Assembly (NCBI GenBank): GCA_036274675.1
Contig: DASUFE010000072.1
Coordinates: 1 to 45,066, forward strand
Length of the DNA: 45,066 bases
Source of the DNA: DASUFE01 sp036274675
GTDB lineage: Bacteria; Pseudomonadota; Gammaproteobacteria; HTCC5015
Reading direction: 5' to 3'
Shown: positions 43,364 to 45,066 of the stretch, in pieces
Numbering within the stretch: the stretch's first letter is position 1
Layout: each line of letters starts with the position of its first letter
The notes under the pieces: generated by a model
Told to the model about the DNA's origin: nothing
Database searches by the model: none
The model's input: only the letters and a program-made list of their open reading frames with translations
Made by a program: the position numbers and the translations under genes

Positions 43364-44206
43364 ATGGTGGCATTAATCATCCACGGCGGCGCCGGGAATA
43401 TGTCGGGCAGGCTGGCCGGAGCCAAAAAAAGCGCGTTGCAAAATATTGTGCTTGAAACCTCGTCCCTGCTGAAAGGGGGTGCACAGTCTCTTGCCGCGGT
43501 GGAGTACGCGGTAAAGCTTCTGGAAGACGATCCCTTGTTCAATGCAGGGCGCGGTTCTTACCCCAATATGGAAGGCATGGTCGAAATGGATGCCATCATC
43601 GTTGAGGGCACGTCACTCAACTTCGGGGCGGTCGCCGGCATTAGAAATGTCGGGAATCCCGTTGTGGTTGCGCGCAAGGTTCTGGATCAGGGGAAGTGCT
43701 GTCTGCTCGCCGGCGAGGGCGCTACGCGTTTTGCCGCCGCCAATGGCTTTGAGTTCGTACCGGATGAAGAGCTTGCGTCAAAAACCGACAGGCCCACCGG
43801 CGCTTTGGGCACGGTCGGCGCCGTGGCGCTGGACTCGAAAGGAGGCATCGCCGCGGCTACTTCGACCGGCGGCACGGCCAGGAAGCCGCCGGGCAGGGTG
43901 GGCGACAGTCCGCTGATCGGCTGCGGAGCCATCGCGGACAGCCTGGTCGGAGGAGTTTCCGCCACCGGCGAGGGCGAATTCCTGATGCGTATTATGATTT
44001 CCAGAGTGGTGCTCGATTGCCTGCAGCAAGGGTCGTCTCCGGGAGAAGCCGCGGCGCATGCAATCGATTTATTGGGGAAACGCGTTCAGGGAAAGGGCGG
44101 GGTGATCTGTTTGAACGGGAGCGGGCAAACCGGCTACGCTTTTAATACGCCGGGAATGGCGGTGGCGTACATCAACGGGAAAGGTGAAACAGGTGTCAGC
44201 GTTTGA
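43364..44206 (+). CDS. iaaA: Isoaspartyl peptidase / plant-type L-asparaginase
   Basis: 280 residues from ATG 43364 (MVALIIHGGAG); a GTG at 43355 would add three residues and no ribosome site is strong. Ntn-hydrolase with self-cleavage before T150 in GALGTVGAVALD, which becomes the nucleophile. NAGRGSYPNMEG and the later TSTGG and GDSPLIGCG substrate loops are present. It removes isoaspartyl residues from beta-peptides and hydrolyses asparagine weakly. It is somewhat shorter than E. coli IaaA (321). Convergent with the GDT1-type gene (5 bp between stops). Confidence 0.92.
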   Translation: MVALIIHGGAGNMSGRLAGAKKSALQNIVLETSSLLKGGAQSLAAVEYAVKLLEDDPLFNAGRGSYPNMEGMVEMDAIIVEGTSLNFGAVAGIRNVGNPVVVARKVLDQGKCCLLAGEGATRFAAANGFEFVPDEELASKTDRPTGALGTVGAVALDSKGGIAAATSTGGTARKPPGRVGDSPLIGCGAIADSLVGGVSATGEGEFLMRIMISRVVLDCLQQGSSPGEAAAHAIDLLGKRVQGKGGVICLNGSGQTGYAFNTPGMAVAYINGKGETGVSV

Positions 44207-44211
44207 ACGCA

Positions 44212-44484
44212 TTATGCTTTCAGTAAGGTCCAGATACCGATCAGGATAAAGCCGGCGCCCGCCAGATAGTGCAGCTGCCGTGGACTGATATGTTCCGACA
44301 GCAGCTGTCCCGCCAGTACCCCGATTGCCGTCGCACTCAGCAGAGCCAGTGAGGCTCCCGCGAAAACGGTCCATTTGCCGACGCTCTTGTCGGTCGCATA
44401 CAGCAGTGTGGCCAGTTGGGTTTTGTCGCCGAGCTCGGCTAGAAATACCGTTACAAATACGGTCAGTAAGGCTTTCAGTTCCAT
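44212..44484 (-). CDS. GDT1/TMEM165 family (UPF0016) transporter, single-repeat form
   Basis: 90 residues from ATG 44484 with GGAG 7 nt upstream; longer frames are unsupported. Three membrane helices (about 5-22, 34-54, 68-87). The family motif E-x-G-D-K-T (ELGDKTQLATLL) is at residue 17. Members exchange Mn2+ or Ca2+ for protons; two-repeat proteins are near 190 residues, so this one carries a single motif and would need to work as a dimer. I looked for a yybP-ykoY riboswitch upstream and saw none. Confidence 0.9.
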   Translation of the reverse strand: MELKALLTVFVTVFLAELGDKTQLATLLYATDKSVGKWTVFAGASLALLSATAIGVLAGQLLSEHISPRQLHYLAGAGFILIGIWTLLKA

Positions 44485-44627
44485 AAAAATCTCCGCCAGG
44501 GACGCCCAGTATAAGCAAGGGTCAGGGTTACAGAAAGTCGGCGACCATACACGCCCGTCGCTGCAGGCTCTTGATTGACAAGAGAGGGCCTGAATTGTAC
44601 AGTTCCGCCTCCTTTTTCCATCCCTGT

Positions 44628-44712
44628 GCCCAGGTGGCGGAATTGGTAGACGCACTAGCTTCAGGTGCTAGCGGGTAAAACTGTGCGAGTTCGAGTCTCG
44701 CCCTGGGCACCA
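44628..44712 (+). tRNA. tRNA-Leu (anticodon CAG)
   Basis: 85 nt with encoded CCA (44710-44712). Acceptor GCCCAGG pairs with CCTGGGC. Anticodon stem CTAGC/GCTAG (44655-44659/44667-44671) with the loop TTCAGGT, anticodon CAG at 44662-44664, reading CUG. A long variable arm (CGGGTAAAACTG region) marks a class II tRNA, and the T loop GAGTTCGAGTCTC is intact. It is the probable attachment site of the element that begins just downstream. Confidence 0.95.
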
Positions 44713-44821
44713 AGACAGCTCTCTGGCCTTCCTACAGCCTCCTAAGCCCTTAATTTATCAGGGTTCTAAAGGGGGTCCATCTAAGCGCCTTCGATCAACT
44801 GAGTTCAAGGTGCTACTAAGA

Positions 44822-45066
44822 ATGCTACTAACAAGGCGTAACCAGACCTACTATGTCCGGTGGCAAATCCCGGCTGACATTCGTACCATCCTGAACCAGG
44901 GTGAATTGATAATTTCACTGAAAACAAAAGACCGGGCGCTGGCCGTACAGCGATCCGTTCCATACATTCAGTTAATATCAAAAATTAAAGCCGCTCGGGC
45001 CGCGTACAGGATGAAGGAACTGACAGTAGACAGCTACGAAGAGATTCTCAGGTCCCTATGGGATAG
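44822..45066 (+). CDS. Tyrosine recombinase/integrase, N-terminal fragment
   Basis: The frame starts with ATG 44822 and runs off the window edge after 81 codons without a stop. The N-terminus LLTRRNQTYYVRWQIPADIR, then ELIISLKTKDRALAVQRS, is the DUF6538-type opening of many phage-like integrases (arm-site domain), followed by the start of the SAM-like core-binding helix. The catalytic RHRY domain would be outside. AAGG lies 11 nt upstream; a GTG at 44810 is an alternative start. It begins 110 bp after the tRNA-Leu 3' end, the classical location of an integrase at attL. The 9-mer TGCTACTAA is repeated (44811 and 44823) across the start. Confidence 0.75.
   Translation, partial: MLLTRRNQTYYVRWQIPADIRTILNQGELIISLKTKDRALAVQRSVPYIQLISKIKAARAAYRMKELTVDSYEEILRSLWD

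Noticed and set aside
44485..44627. Possible Mn2+ (yybP-ykoY) riboswitch before the GDT1-type gene
   Set aside because: The family is often preceded by one, but I could not find the paired conserved loops on the minus strand in this 143-bp stretch.
1..45066. CRISPR arrays, rRNA genes, complete insertion sequences
   Set aside because: No regularly spaced repeats, no rRNA sequence and no transposase were seen; the only recombinase is the partial one at the right edge.

Overview
The window (45 kb, G+C-rich, dense, short operons) reads as a gammaproteobacterial chromosome. The main support is the order nnr-tsaE-amidase-mutL-miaA-hfq-hflX-hflK-hflC-DUF2065-hisZ-purA, the divergent rne/rluC pair followed by a HAD phosphatase and sppA, a KdpE-type regulator, Hfq and RNase E very close to the E. 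coli proteins at their N-termini, and a MutL with an intact endonuclease motif, as found in lineages without MutH. I cannot name the genus.

Left part (1-14 kb). The end of purU is followed by an unknown secreted protein. A very large secreted protein combining haem-binding motifs, three PKD domains and a ricin-type lectin domain lies divergent to a CytR-like LacI-family regulator, with a perfect 14-bp LacI-type operator between them. Then come serS, a small membrane protein, a Bax-inhibitor-1 family protein, and a tRNA-Ser(TGA) locus carrying a decayed tandem copy and a palindromic intergenic repeat. A GH17-GT2 (NdvB-like) glucan synthase converges on a tightly overlapping three-gene cassette: GT28 glycosyltransferase, YkoP-like protein, polysaccharide deacetylase.

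Middle part (14-36 kb). Envelope lipoproteins (DUF4398, DUF4398/OmpA, BON), a small DUF3185 protein and a low-molecular-weight phosphatase lead into rne and rluC-HAD-sppA. The long housekeeping run nnr to purA follows: metabolite repair, tRNA modification, cell-wall hydrolysis, mismatch repair, RNA chaperone, ribosome rescue, membrane proteolysis control, histidine and purine synthesis.

Right part (36-45 kb). A DUF2914 protein and a type-I dihydroorotase (its last codons duplicated just outside the gene) precede a three-gene operon joining a TrkH potassium channel to a shortened KdpD-like kinase and KdpE, without kdpFABC. A secreted GH10 xylanase, an isoaspartyl peptidase and a 90-residue GDT1-type transporter follow. 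The window ends at tRNA-Leu(CAG), and 110 bp further begins a tyrosine recombinase that runs off the edge: very probably the left border of an integrated element.

The observations most worth following are the haem/PKD/lectin protein with its regulator, the Trk-linked short KdpD, the GT28/YkoP/deacetylase cassette facing the glucan synthase, and the tRNA-Leu-bound element.
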